Shown here: in pieces, positions 24,066-32,206 of the stretch
How positions within the stretch are numbered: the first letter of the stretch is position 1
How the letters are laid out: each line of letters begins with the position of its first letter
Assembly (NCBI GenBank): GCA_040414495.1
Contig: JBEDUI010000006.1
Span: forward strand, 1-53,971
Reading direction: 5' to 3'
Origin: DATAVB01 sp040414495
Lineage (GTDB): Bacteria > Actinomycetota > Actinomycetes > Mycobacteriales > QHCD01
DNA length: 53,971 nucleotides
Translations under genes and position numbers: made by a program
The notes under the pieces: generated by a model
The model's input: only the letters and a program-made list of their open reading frames with translations
What the model was told of the DNA's origin: nothing
The model's database searches: none

Positions 24066-25075
24066 GACTGAGGTTGCTCGCCGCCGCGTTGGTGGCGCTG
24101 CTGTTGGCCGGTTGTGCCAACAATGCCGCGCCGCAAAGGGCCGCCAATGGCCGTAAGCAGCTCACGGTGCTGCTCGACTGGACGCCCAACACCAACCACA
24201 GCGGCATGTACATCGCCAAGGAAAAGGGCTTCTACAAAAAGGCCGGTCTCGACGTAAAGATCATCGAGCCAGGCCAGAACAGCAACGCGACCCAGATGCT
24301 TGCGACCGGCAAGGTTGATTTCGCGGTCAGCACCGAGGACGAGATCACCCCGGCGATCGCGCAGGGCCTGCCGGTGGTGTCGGTGGGCGCCATCATCCAG
24401 CACGACACCTCCAGTCTGGTGGCGTTGTCCTCGACCGGTATCACCCGTCCGCGTGATTTGGTCGGCAAGAAATACGGTGGTTTCGGGGGCCAGTTGGAGA
24501 AGGCCGTACTGCAGAAGTTGGTGGCCTGCGACGGGGGCGACCCGTCGAAGATCCAGTATCTCAACGTCGGCGATGCCGACTACCGAGTCGGGCTGACCAA
24601 GCATTTCTACGATTACGCCTGGATTTTCGACGGCTGGGAGTGGCTGCAACTGTCCAAAGTGGACCACATGAAGGTGAACCGTATTCCGTTCGCCAATTAT
24701 GAGAAATGCATTCCGGATTACTACACACCGCTGATCGCCACGAGCCAGCAGCTCATCAAGGCCGATCCGGGGACGGTGTCGGCGTTCATGCACGCCACGC
24801 GGCAGGGATATCAGGACGCGATGGCGCATCCGGATGACGCGGTGAACGCGCTGATGAAGGCCGCGCCCGACCTGGACCGGAACCTGGTCTCGCTCTCGGC
24901 TCATTACCTGGCATCCCGTTATGCCGCCGATCCGGCGACCTGGGGTTGGCAGGAGGCGGCCGTATGGAACCGCTTCACCACGTTCCTGGAGCAGGCCAAG
25001 ATGCTGGACGGCAAGGTCGATGTGAACAAGGCGTTCACGAACAAGTTCCTCGGCGAAGGCTCCGGCTCCTCTTGA
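24062..25075 (+). CDS. ThiY-like lipoprotein, thiamine-precursor binding protein
   Basis: A 337-aa solute-binding protein of the NMT1/THI5 family. A lipoprotein signal ends at LLLAGC (Cys18). The mature part starts with the family signature LTVLLDWTPNTNHSGMYIAKEKGFYKKAGLDV (residues about 35-66), followed by DFAVSTEDEI and the C-terminal VNKAFTNKFL. ThiY proteins bind N-formyl-4-amino-5-aminomethyl-2-methylpyrimidine from degraded thiamine; that exact ligand is inferred from the family. The stop overlaps the ATPase start (TTGA). Confidence 0.9.
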   Translation: MRLRLLAAALVALLLAGCANNAAPQRAANGRKQLTVLLDWTPNTNHSGMYIAKEKGFYKKAGLDVKIIEPGQNSNATQMLATGKVDFAVSTEDEITPAIAQGLPVVSVGAIIQHDTSSLVALSSTGITRPRDLVGKKYGGFGGQLEKAVLQKLVACDGGDPSKIQYLNVGDADYRVGLTKHFYDYAWIFDGWEWLQLSKVDHMKVNRIPFANYEKCIPDYYTPLIATSQQLIKADPGTVSAFMHATRQGYQDAMAHPDDAVNALMKAAPDLDRNLVSLSAHYLASRYAADPATWGWQEAAVWNRFTTFLEQAKMLDGKVDVNKAFTNKFLGEGSGSS

Positions 25076-25809
25076 ACGCGGTCGAGATCACCGGGGTGAG
25101 CCAGCGCTACGGCGAGCGTCAGGTCCTGGAAGCGATCGACCTGGCCGTGGCGCCGGGGGAGTTCGTCAGCCTGGTCGGCCCGAGCGGCTGCGGGAAAAGC
25201 ACACTGCTGAAGGTGCTGGCCGGCCTGCTCGCGCCGAGTTCCGGCGGGGCCAGCGTCGGTGGCCAGCCGACGACCGGCCGGCGCGGGCTGGTGGCCTACA
25301 TGCCCCAGCGCGACCTGCTGTTGCCGTGGCGCCGGGCGTTGGAGAACGCCGTGCTCGGCGCGCAGATCGCTGGTGTACCGGTGCCGGTGGCGCGGGAGCG
25401 GGCGCGCGGAATGTTCGAGCAGTTCGGGCTGGCCGGGTTCGAGAAGTCCTGGCCCGGCGAGCTGTCCGGCGGCATGCGGCAACGGCTCGCGCTGCTGCGT
25501 ACGTTCCTGCTGGACCGGGACGTGCTGCTGCTGGACGAGCCGTTCGGGGCGTTGGATGCGATCACCCGGCGGCAGATGTACGCCTGGCTGCAGGAGGTGT
25601 GGTTGGCCGACCAGCGCACCGCGATCTTCGTCACGCACGACGTCGAAGAGGCGATCTACCTGTCCGATCGGGTGATCGTGCTCTCCGCCCGCCCCGGCCG
25701 GATCGTCACCGAACTGACCGTGCCGTTGCCGCGCCCGCGCGAACGGGACGTCGTGAGCGACCCGAAATTCGTCGAGCTGAAGAGTGAGTTGCTCGCTGCC
25801 CTCGAATAA
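25072..25809 (+). CDS. ABC transporter ATPase, ThiZ-like
   Basis: A 245-aa ATPase completing the ThiX/Y/Z-type importer. Walker A GPSGCGKST is at 36-44, the Q-loop is AYMPQRDLLLPW, the signature LSGGMRQR, Walker B VLLLDEPFGALD and the switch histidine THDVEEA. The last transporter gene begins with TTG at 25072, four bases inside the thiY stop; no ATG or GTG in a better place exists. It is the last gene of the riboswitch operon. Confidence 0.9.
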   Translation: MNAVEITGVSQRYGERQVLEAIDLAVAPGEFVSLVGPSGCGKSTLLKVLAGLLAPSSGGASVGGQPTTGRRGLVAYMPQRDLLLPWRRALENAVLGAQIAGVPVPVARERARGMFEQFGLAGFEKSWPGELSGGMRQRLALLRTFLLDRDVLLLDEPFGALDAITRRQMYAWLQEVWLADQRTAIFVTHDVEEAIYLSDRVIVLSARPGRIVTELTVPLPRPRERDVVSDPKFVELKSELLAALE

Positions 25810-25915
25810 CCGGCGGAAATTCCTCCCGGCGAGATGTCGAGCCGGCATCATCCGTTCCGACGTACCCGGTGAACGGTGCCCGGCCGGGCACCGCGGTGAC
25901 AACCAGGAGACGACC

Positions 25916-26260
25916 ATGAAGTACATGTTGTTGATCTACCAAAACCCCGCCGGCGTTCAGGCGCTGAGCGAGGAGGAGCGGAAGGCCGTGATGGCCGACG
26001 CGGGCGAGCTCATGGGCGAGCTGGAGAAGTCCGGCGAGTGGGTCGGGGGCGAGGCGTTGGCCGAGCCCGCGCGATCGAAGGGCGTACAAGTGCGCGGCGG
26101 CGTTCCAGCGGTCACCGACGGCCCGTATCTGGAGGCCAAAGAGCAACTGGCCGGCTACTGCATCGTCGAGTGCGAGAGCATCGACCGCGCGGTGCAGATC
26201 GCAGCTCGGTGGCCGGACGCCCGCTACTGGGGCATGGAGGTCCGCCCGCTCGTCAGCTGA
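25916..26260 (+). CDS. YCII-related (DGPF) domain protein
   Basis: A 114-aa protein with the YCII/DGPF fold: MKYMLLIYQNPAG, then AVTDGPYLEAKEQLAGYCIVEC and ARYWGMEVRPL. The TDGPY..KE motif is the family hallmark. Many family members are encoded next to ECF41-like sigma factors; none is here. The enzymatic role is unknown. ATG 25916 follows CCAGGAG. It lies 106 bp after the thiamine operon and ends at a bidirectional terminator. Confidence 0.85.
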   Translation: MKYMLLIYQNPAGVQALSEEERKAVMADAGELMGELEKSGEWVGGEALAEPARSKGVQVRGGVPAVTDGPYLEAKEQLAGYCIVECESIDRAVQIAARWPDARYWGMEVRPLVS

Positions 26261-26267
26261 TTCGCCG

Positions 26268-26303
26268 AAGCCGGCCCGAATCCGTACGGAAACGGGCCGG
26301 CTT
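26268..26303. terminator. bidirectional terminator between YCII and fadB
   Basis: AAGCCGGCCCG (26268-26278) pairs perfectly with CGGGCCGGCTT (26293-26303) around a 14-nt loop. It is seven bases past the YCII stop and abuts the fadB stop on the other strand, with T-runs on both outer sides. Confidence 0.8.
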
Positions 26304-28400
26304 TCACATGACGCTGGCTACGCCCGGGGGCAGGAACCGCCCGCCGGTGAAGTGCTCCGAAATGCCGGTGCGGTCCAGGTACGGCGTGATGCCGCCGAGG
26401 TGGAACGGCCAGCCGGCACCGAGGATCAGGCACAGGTCGAGGTCGGCGGCCTCGGCCACGACGCCCTCGTCCAGCATCATCCGGGCCTCCTGCGCCAACG
26501 CGGCGAGCGCGCGCATCTGCACATGTTCGGCCGACGACGGGTTGGCGCCGACCCGGAACAAGGCCGCCACCTCGGGGTCGATGAACGGCTGCCCCTGCGC
26601 GTCCCAGCCGTAGATCCCCGGCTTACCGGCCTGGACCAACCGGGCGAAGTTGGCGCTGAGCGCGAACCGGTCCGGATAGGCGTGATGCAGCGTCTCGGCC
26701 ACGTGGTACGCGACCGCCGGACCGACGAGCGCCAGCAGAACGAACGGGCTCATCGGCAGACCGAGCGGCGTGAGCGCGGAATCGGCGACCTCGATCGGCG
26801 TACCTTCATCGACCGCCGCGATCACCTCACTGATGAACCGGGTGAGCAGCCGGTTGACCACGAACGCCGGCGCATCCTTGACCAGCACGCAGGACTTCTT
26901 CAGCTCGTTCCCGACCGCCAACGCCGTAGCCAACGTGGCGTCATCGGTGGCCTCGGCCCGGACGACCTCCAGCAGCGGCAGAATCGCGACCGGGTTGAAG
27001 AAATGGAATCCGACGACCCGCTCGGGATGGGCCAACCCGGCGGCCATATCGGTCACCGACAGGCTGGACGTATTCGTCGCGAGCACACATTCGGGGGAGA
27101 CGACCGCCTCGACCTCGGCGAAAACCTGCTGCTTGACCTTGAGGTCCTCGAATACGGCCTCGATAACGAAATCGGCGTCGGCGAACGCGCCCTTCGACAG
27201 CGACCCGGTCACCGCCGCCTTGAGTCGGGCCGCGGCATCGGCGGCGAGCCGGCCCCCGGCCGCCAGCTTGTCGATCTCGCCACGTACGTACGCCACGCCC
27301 CGCTCGATCCGTTCGGGGTCGATGTCGGTGAGCACGACCGGGACCTGCAACCGGCGAACGAACAGCAGCGCCAACTGACTGGCCATCAGGCCGGCGCCGA
27401 CGATTCCGACCTTGCCGACCGGACGGGCCAGCTTGGCATCCGGCGCGCCGGCCGGGTGGTTGGCCCGCTTCTGCACCAGGTCGAACGCGTACAGGCCGGC
27501 CCGCAACTCGTTGCTCATCAGCAGATCGGTGAGCGCATCGGCCTGGCGGGCGTACCCGGTGCCGATGTCATCCGTCTTGGCCGCCGCGATCAGGTCGAGC
27601 GCCCGGTACGGCGCCGGGGCCGCGCCGTGCACCTTGGCATCGGCCATCGCGCGGCCGCGCGCCACCGCCTCATCCCAGGCCGGTCCGCGGTCGAGAGCCG
27701 GGCGGGGGACGCTCACCTCGCCGCGTACGACCAGGGCGGCCCATTCCAGTGAGCGTTCCAGGAAATCGGCCGGCTCCAGCATTTTGTCGGCCAGGCCGAG
27801 GGCGTGCGCCTGCTTGGCCCGCAGCATCCGGTTATTCGACAGCGCGTTTTCGATAATCATTTGTACGGCGGAATTCGCGCCGATCAGATTGGGCAGCAGC
27901 CAGGCGCCGCCCCAGGCCGGCACGATGCCGAGAAAACACTCAGGAAATGCCAGCGCCGCCGCGCTGCTGGACAACGTGCGGTAGTGACAGGACAGCGCCA
28001 ACTCCAGGCCGCCGCCGAGCGCCGCGCCGTTGATGAACGCGAACGTGGGGACCGCGCTGTCGTACAGCCGGCGGAACACCCGCTGCCCGTATTCACCGAT
28101 TTCCCGGGCCTGCTCGGCGCTCTTGAGCTGCGGCATCCCGGACAGGTCGGCGCCGACGGCGAAGATGAACGGCTTGCCGGTCACCGCGATCGCCGAAACC
28201 GCCGGCGAATGCGCCTCGATCTCGGTCAGCGCATTGTCCAAAGAGGACAGTCCGGCCGGGCCGAAGGTCGACGGGCGCTTGTGATCCCGCCCGTTCTCCA
28301 GCGTGATCAATGCGACCGGACCGGTCAGCCCGGGCAGGTCGACGTACTGCACCAGGGAGGAGGTGACGACCTCGTCGGCGAACTCGGTCTGCACGCTCAT
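26304..28400 (-). CDS. fadB: fatty-acid oxidation multifunctional protein (enoyl-CoA hydratase / 3-hydroxyacyl-CoA dehydrogenase)
   Basis: A 698-aa bifunctional enzyme of beta-oxidation. The N-terminal crotonase domain (about 15-210) has GALGGGLELALSCHYR and the hydratase region FPECFLGIVPAWGG. The dehydrogenase half starts with the NAD site VGIVGAGLMASQLALLF (about 327), carries the catalytic GFHFFNPV and ends with two HAD C-terminal domains (about 495 and 600 onward). In the NAD motif the usual GxG-x-GI reads GAGLMASQL. The ATG at 28400 overlaps the thiolase stop by four bases, so it is the second gene of a fadA-fadB operon. Confidence 0.92.
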   Translation of the reverse strand: MSVQTEFADEVVTSSLVQYVDLPGLTGPVALITLENGRDHKRPSTFGPAGLSSLDNALTEIEAHSPAVSAIAVTGKPFIFAVGADLSGMPQLKSAEQAREIGEYGQRVFRRLYDSAVPTFAFINGAALGGGLELALSCHYRTLSSSAAALAFPECFLGIVPAWGGAWLLPNLIGANSAVQMIIENALSNNRMLRAKQAHALGLADKMLEPADFLERSLEWAALVVRGEVSVPRPALDRGPAWDEAVARGRAMADAKVHGAAPAPYRALDLIAAAKTDDIGTGYARQADALTDLLMSNELRAGLYAFDLVQKRANHPAGAPDAKLARPVGKVGIVGAGLMASQLALLFVRRLQVPVVLTDIDPERIERGVAYVRGEIDKLAAGGRLAADAAARLKAAVTGSLSKGAFADADFVIEAVFEDLKVKQQVFAEVEAVVSPECVLATNTSSLSVTDMAAGLAHPERVVGFHFFNPVAILPLLEVVRAEATDDATLATALAVGNELKKSCVLVKDAPAFVVNRLLTRFISEVIAAVDEGTPIEVADSALTPLGLPMSPFVLLALVGPAVAYHVAETLHHAYPDRFALSANFARLVQAGKPGIYGWDAQGQPFIDPEVAALFRVGANPSSAEHVQMRALAALAQEARMMLDEGVVAEAADLDLCLILGAGWPFHLGGITPYLDRTGISEHFTGGRFLPPGVASVM

Positions 28401-29635
28401 GCCTCGACTCCGTCCCAGTGCGGGTTTTCCCAGATGACGCTGCCGCCCATGCCGATGCCGATGCACATCGCCGTCAGTCCATAGTGGACCTCCGGGTGAT
28501 CGGCGAACTGCCGGGCCAGCTGGGTCATCAGCCGGACACCGGAGGAAGCCAGCGGGTGGCCGACCGCAATCGCCCCGCCGTACTGGTTCACCCGCGGATC
28601 GTCGTCAGCAATACCGAAGTGCTCAAGAAAAGCGAGCACCTGTACGGCGAAGGCCTCGTTCAGCTCGAACAACCCGATGTCCGTAATGGACAGTCCGGTC
28701 CGGGCCAGTGCCTTCTCGGTGGCCGGGATCGGGCCCAGGCCCATCACCTCAGGCTCCACGCCGGCGAACGAGTACCCGACCAGCCGCATCTTCACCGGCA
28801 GTCCGAGTTCGGTGGCGATGTCCTCACTGGCGATGATCGAGCCGGTCGCGCCGTCGTTCAGGCCGGCCGAATTTCCGGCGGTCACCTTGCCGTGCGGGCG
28901 AAACGGCGTCTTGAGCCCGGCCAGCGCCTCAACCGTCGTGCCCGGTCGCGGCGGTTCGTCCACGGTCGCCAGGCCCCAGCCGTGCTCCACCGACCGGGTC
29001 GCCATCGTGACCAGGTCCTCGGCGATCTTGCCGTCGGCGTACGCCTTGGCCAGCTTGGCCTGGCTCGCGGCGGCGAAGGCGTCGGCGCGTTCCTTGGTGA
29101 TGTGGGGCAACCGGTCGTGCAGGATCTCGGCGGTCTTGCCCATCACCAACGCGTCCGGGTTCACCAGCTTCTCGGCCAGGAAGCGGGGATTCGGGTCGAC
29201 GCCATCGCCCATCGGGTGATGGGTCATGTGCTCGACGCCGCCGGCGATGGCGATGTCGTACGCGCCGATCCCGATGCTGCTGGCCACCGTCGTCACCGCG
29301 GTCATGGCGCCAGCGCACATCCGGTCGATCGCAAAGCCCGGCACCGATTTGGGCAGCCCGGCCAGCAGCGCCGCGGTCCGGCCGATCGTCAGGCCCTGGT
29401 CGCCGGTCTGCGTGGTCGCGGCGATGGCGACCTCATCGATGCGCTCGGGCGGCAGGCTCGGGTTGCGGCGTAACAGCTCGCGGATCACCCGGACCACCAG
29501 GTCGTCGGCCCGGGTTTCGGCGTAAAGGCTGCCGGCCTTGCCGAACGGGGTGCGTATCCCGTCGACGAACGCGACGTCCCGTACGGCGGCGTGCCGTCTG
29601 CGGGACTTGGCAGGGTTGGTGGCGGGTGCGGTCAT
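28397..29635 (-). CDS. fadA: acetyl-CoA C-acyltransferase (thiolase)
   Basis: A 412-aa thiolase that cleaves 3-ketoacyl-CoA in the last step of beta-oxidation. The nucleophilic cysteine is Cys107 in AIDRMCAGAMTA; the GVEHMTHHPMGDG loop, NEAFAVQVLAF, the GHPLASSG histidine and the second cysteine in AMCIGIGMGGS are all present. A 20-residue basic N-terminal extension precedes the core. The ATG at 29635 has AAGGAGG five bases upstream and beats an upstream in-frame TTG/CTG extension. A palindromic operator sits about 35-50 bp before the start. Confidence 0.93.
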   Translation of the reverse strand: MTAPATNPAKSRRRHAAVRDVAFVDGIRTPFGKAGSLYAETRADDLVVRVIRELLRRNPSLPPERIDEVAIAATTQTGDQGLTIGRTAALLAGLPKSVPGFAIDRMCAGAMTAVTTVASSIGIGAYDIAIAGGVEHMTHHPMGDGVDPNPRFLAEKLVNPDALVMGKTAEILHDRLPHITKERADAFAAASQAKLAKAYADGKIAEDLVTMATRSVEHGWGLATVDEPPRPGTTVEALAGLKTPFRPHGKVTAGNSAGLNDGATGSIIASEDIATELGLPVKMRLVGYSFAGVEPEVMGLGPIPATEKALARTGLSITDIGLFELNEAFAVQVLAFLEHFGIADDDPRVNQYGGAIAVGHPLASSGVRLMTQLARQFADHPEVHYGLTAMCIGIGMGGSVIWENPHWDGVEA

Positions 29636-29667
29636 GCACGCCTCCTTGAGCACGTCACTGGGAGTAC

Positions 29668-29693
29668 GTTACCGGCGGGTAACCCCGACTCTA
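29668..29693 (-). promoter_or_regulatory. fadA-fadB promoter with palindromic operator
   Basis: On the minus strand a -10-like TAGAGT (29693-29688) is followed by the perfect palindrome GTTACC-CGCC-GGTAAC (29683-29668), which covers the expected transcription start. A 16-bp inverted repeat with a 4-bp centre is typical of TetR-family repressor sites; repression relieved by acyl-CoA is inferred. No TetR gene is in the window. Confidence 0.55.
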
Positions 29694-29738
29694 GACACGT
29701 CACCATAAAGGTGCACCTCGGGTCAGGTAGTTGCGCGG

Positions 29739-30995
29739 TTACTCAGCCGATTCGTCGGCGGCGGTCAGCGCGCGGACCAGTAGGTCCGTGGTCAGGTCGA
29801 TCTGCCAGGACCGGGCGCCATGCTCAGCCAGGAAGGTACGCACCGCGTCAGCGTCGATCCGGGCCGGCGGTTGCCAGGCCAGGCGGCGGATCGCGTCGGG
29901 GGAGATGAGGTTCTCGGTCGGGATGCTCAGCTGCTCCGAGCGTCGGCCCAGAGCAGTACGGACCCGGGCCAGCCGGGCCGCGGCGACCGCGTCCTTGCCC
30001 GCCCACCGGTTGGTCGGCGGAGGTGCGTTGCCCGGCACCGATATCGCCGGCAGCTGCGAATCGGGCAGCGCCTGGGCCTGCCGCAACGCCGCGAACCAGC
30101 GACCGGCCTGCTGGCTGGCGTTGCGCCCGGACACGGCCGGCAAAGCACGTAAAGCGTCGACCGAACTTGGCGCGGCCAGCACGACGTCGATCAACGCCTT
30201 GTCCCGCAGCAGCCGGCCCGGGGCCAGATCCCGCCGCCGGGCCAACTCGTCGCGGGCGGTCCACAGACTGCGTACCCCGGCCAGCTGCCGGCGGTTGCGC
30301 ACCCGGTGGATACCGGAGGTACGCCGCCACGGATCCGGCCGTGGCGAGGGCGGATCGGCGGCCGCCAGCGCGGCGAACTCCTGCTGCGCCCAGTCCAGCT
30401 TGCCGGCCGCGCTCAGCTCCACCACCAACGCGTCGCGCAGCTCAACCAGGAGCTCCACATCGAGGGCGGCGTACACCAACCAGTCGTGCGGCAGCGGACG
30501 GGTGCTCCAATCCGCCGCCCCATGACCCTTTTCCAGCGAAATGCCCAGCAGGCGCTCGGTCATCACCGCCAACGCCACTCGGGGATGACCCAGCAGCCGG
30601 CCGGCCAACTCGGTGTCGAACAGTCGCTTGGGCCGCATGCCCAGCTCGGCCAGGCAGGGCAGATCCTGCGAGGCGGCGTGCAAAATCCACTCCGCGTCGC
30701 CGATCGCGTCGTTCAACGCGGTCAGGTCGGGGCACGCGATCGGGTCGATCAGCGCCGTACCCAGGCCGGCCCGGCGCAATTGGACCAGGTACGCGCGCTG
30801 GCTGTACCGGTAACCCGAGGCGCGCTCGGCGTCCAACGCGACCGGACCGCTGCCCGTCGCGACTCGCTGCACGACCTCGGCCAGCCCGGCCGCAGTAGCG
30901 ACCGGTTCGGGCACACCGTCCTGCGGTTCACGCAGGACGGGAAGTTCTGCCGCCTCACCGATGTCGTCGTCGGGCAGCGATGCGCTGGCGGACAC
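29739..30995 (-). CDS. ribonuclease D-like 3'-5' exonuclease with HRDC domain
   Basis: A 418-aa DEDDy exonuclease. Exo I is VALDAERASGYRYSQRAYLVQ, Exo II HAASQDLPCLAELG, and Exo III DWLVYAALDVELL with the Y..D pair, so all four acidic residues and the tyrosine are present. An HRDC domain follows (about 225-300; ARRRDLAPGRLLRDKALIDVV). It probably trims stable RNA 3' ends. The GTG start is two bases after the stop of the response-regulator gene, so the two share a message. The same neighbour relation occurs in Streptomyces (RNase D next to whiI). Confidence 0.88.
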   Translation of the reverse strand: MSASASLPDDDIGEAAELPVLREPQDGVPEPVATAAGLAEVVQRVATGSGPVALDAERASGYRYSQRAYLVQLRRAGLGTALIDPIACPDLTALNDAIGDAEWILHAASQDLPCLAELGMRPKRLFDTELAGRLLGHPRVALAVMTERLLGISLEKGHGAADWSTRPLPHDWLVYAALDVELLVELRDALVVELSAAGKLDWAQQEFAALAAADPPSPRPDPWRRTSGIHRVRNRRQLAGVRSLWTARDELARRRDLAPGRLLRDKALIDVVLAAPSSVDALRALPAVSGRNASQQAGRWFAALRQAQALPDSQLPAISVPGNAPPPTNRWAGKDAVAAARLARVRTALGRRSEQLSIPTENLISPDAIRRLAWQPPARIDADAVRTFLAEHGARSWQIDLTTDLLVRALTAADESAE

Positions 30996-30997
30996 CC

Positions 30998-31711
30998 TCA
31001 GCGAATCACCCCGGCGCGCATGACGAGCGCGACCATCTCGGCCCGGTCACCGGTGCCGAGCTTCCGGGCGATGCGCGCCAGGTGGCTCTTCACGGTCAAC
31101 GCGGAGAGACTCAGCGCGTCACCGATTTCCTTGTTCGACTTGCCGTCGGCCACCAGCCGCAGCACCTCGATCTCCCGGGCCGAGAGGTCCGAGACGCCCG
31201 AGTCGTTGCGGCCACCGCGCAGCCCGGCGGCCAGCAGCGAGGCCACCGAGGGGTCGGCGTACACGCCGCCGTCGAGAACCCGCCTTACGCCGTCGGCCAC
31301 GATCGACGCGGACGCCGACTTGAGCAGGTATCCCTGGGCGCCGGCGACGAACGCCGCTCGGACCGAGTACGGGTCGTCCGCGGCGGAGAGCACGACCAGG
31401 CGCTCCCAACCGGACTCGCGTAGCTCACTGAGCAGGTCCAGGCCATTGCCGTCGGGCAGGCCCAGGTCCAGGACGCACAGGTCCAGCGGACCGCTGGAGT
31501 GCGCCCGGGCGCGTGCCTCGGAGATGCTGGCCGCCTCGTACACCTTGGAGGCGCCCATGGCACGCAACCGAGTGATGATCGACTCCCGCAATAGCGGGTG
31601 GTCGTCTACGACCAAAGCGGTGAACTGGTCGCCGGAGAATGGAGCAGCCGTTGCCGGAAGCGTAGTCGCGGCCCCGAAGCCCCCAACGTTGTTCTCGCCT
31701 GCCACGCTCAT
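30998..31711 (-). CDS. NarL/LuxR-type response regulator at the whiI position
   Basis: A 237-aa response regulator. The receiver domain (about 30-150) keeps the full phosphorylation set: acidic pair Asp36/Asp37, phospho-acceptor Asp82 in VLDLGLPDG, Ser109 and Lys131 in YLLKSAS. The LuxR helix-turn-helix (about 173-235) reads LSAREIEVLRLVADGKSNKEIG followed by LSALTVKSHL. It lies between RNase D and DUF3000/hemE, where Streptomyces has whiI, whose receiver is known to be degenerate; here it looks functional. It diverges from a peptide-sensor-kinase operon, the likely partner. ATG 31711 follows GGAAGGA. Confidence 0.9.
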   Translation of the reverse strand: MSVAGENNVGGFGAATTLPATAAPFSGDQFTALVVDDHPLLRESIITRLRAMGASKVYEAASISEARARAHSSGPLDLCVLDLGLPDGNGLDLLSELRESGWERLVVLSAADDPYSVRAAFVAGAQGYLLKSASASIVADGVRRVLDGGVYADPSVASLLAAGLRGGRNDSGVSDLSAREIEVLRLVADGKSNKEIGDALSLSALTVKSHLARIARKLGTGDRAEMVALVMRAGVIR

Positions 31712-31974
31712 TCCTTCCTGGCATCCACCGATCGGCCAGCAGTGAACGCGAATCCTTGGCGCCGAAGGCGCCGGACTTTGTCGTTTGAGGTGCGGACCGG
31801 CTGGTCAACGTGCTCGACCATCACCGACCCCGCGTCGCGATGCTACTCCGTTCGGGGTATTTTGGAGGCGAAACACCGGGAAACTCCGCACCCAGCGGGG
31901 TGGACGCGGGATGCTACGGATGTCCACGCTCCGTGGGGGCTGAGTCGTGGCTGCCAATAGAGAGAGGTAGCTCG

Positions 31975-32199
31975 ATGCGTCGGTTGAACAAGATCGCCGC
32001 CACAATTGGCGTAGGTGCGGCGGTCCTGGGTGGAGCTGTTCTAGGGCAAGCGCAGGCATCCAATAGTGCGGATGGCTTGACTTGGACCAGTGCCAGTGTG
32101 TCTCACCGTTCGGTGTCCAGTCCTGATGGGCTGACCTGGACGGCAGCGTCGTTGACTCATGCGCCGGCATCGTCTGATGCGGGCGACACGTCGGCATAG
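31975..32199 (+). CDS. small secreted peptide with duplicated DGLTWT motif
   Basis: A 74-aa predicted secreted protein. It has a basic N-terminus, a hydrophobic core (about 7-23) and a signal-peptidase site at AQA-SN (after residue 28). The 46-residue mature part contains two copies of DGLTWTxAS plus a His three residues on (DGLTWT at 33-38 and 51-56), an 18-residue period, with no cysteine. ATG 31975 follows GAGAGG. The next gene, a membrane sensor, starts eight bases after its stop, so they are one operon. I do not recognise a family; a signal, ligand or accessory peptide is an inference from context. Confidence 0.7.
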   Translation: MRRLNKIAATIGVGAAVLGGAVLGQAQASNSADGLTWTSASVSHRSVSSPDGLTWTAASLTHAPASSDAGDTSA

Positions 32200-32206
32200 A
32201 GGTTCA

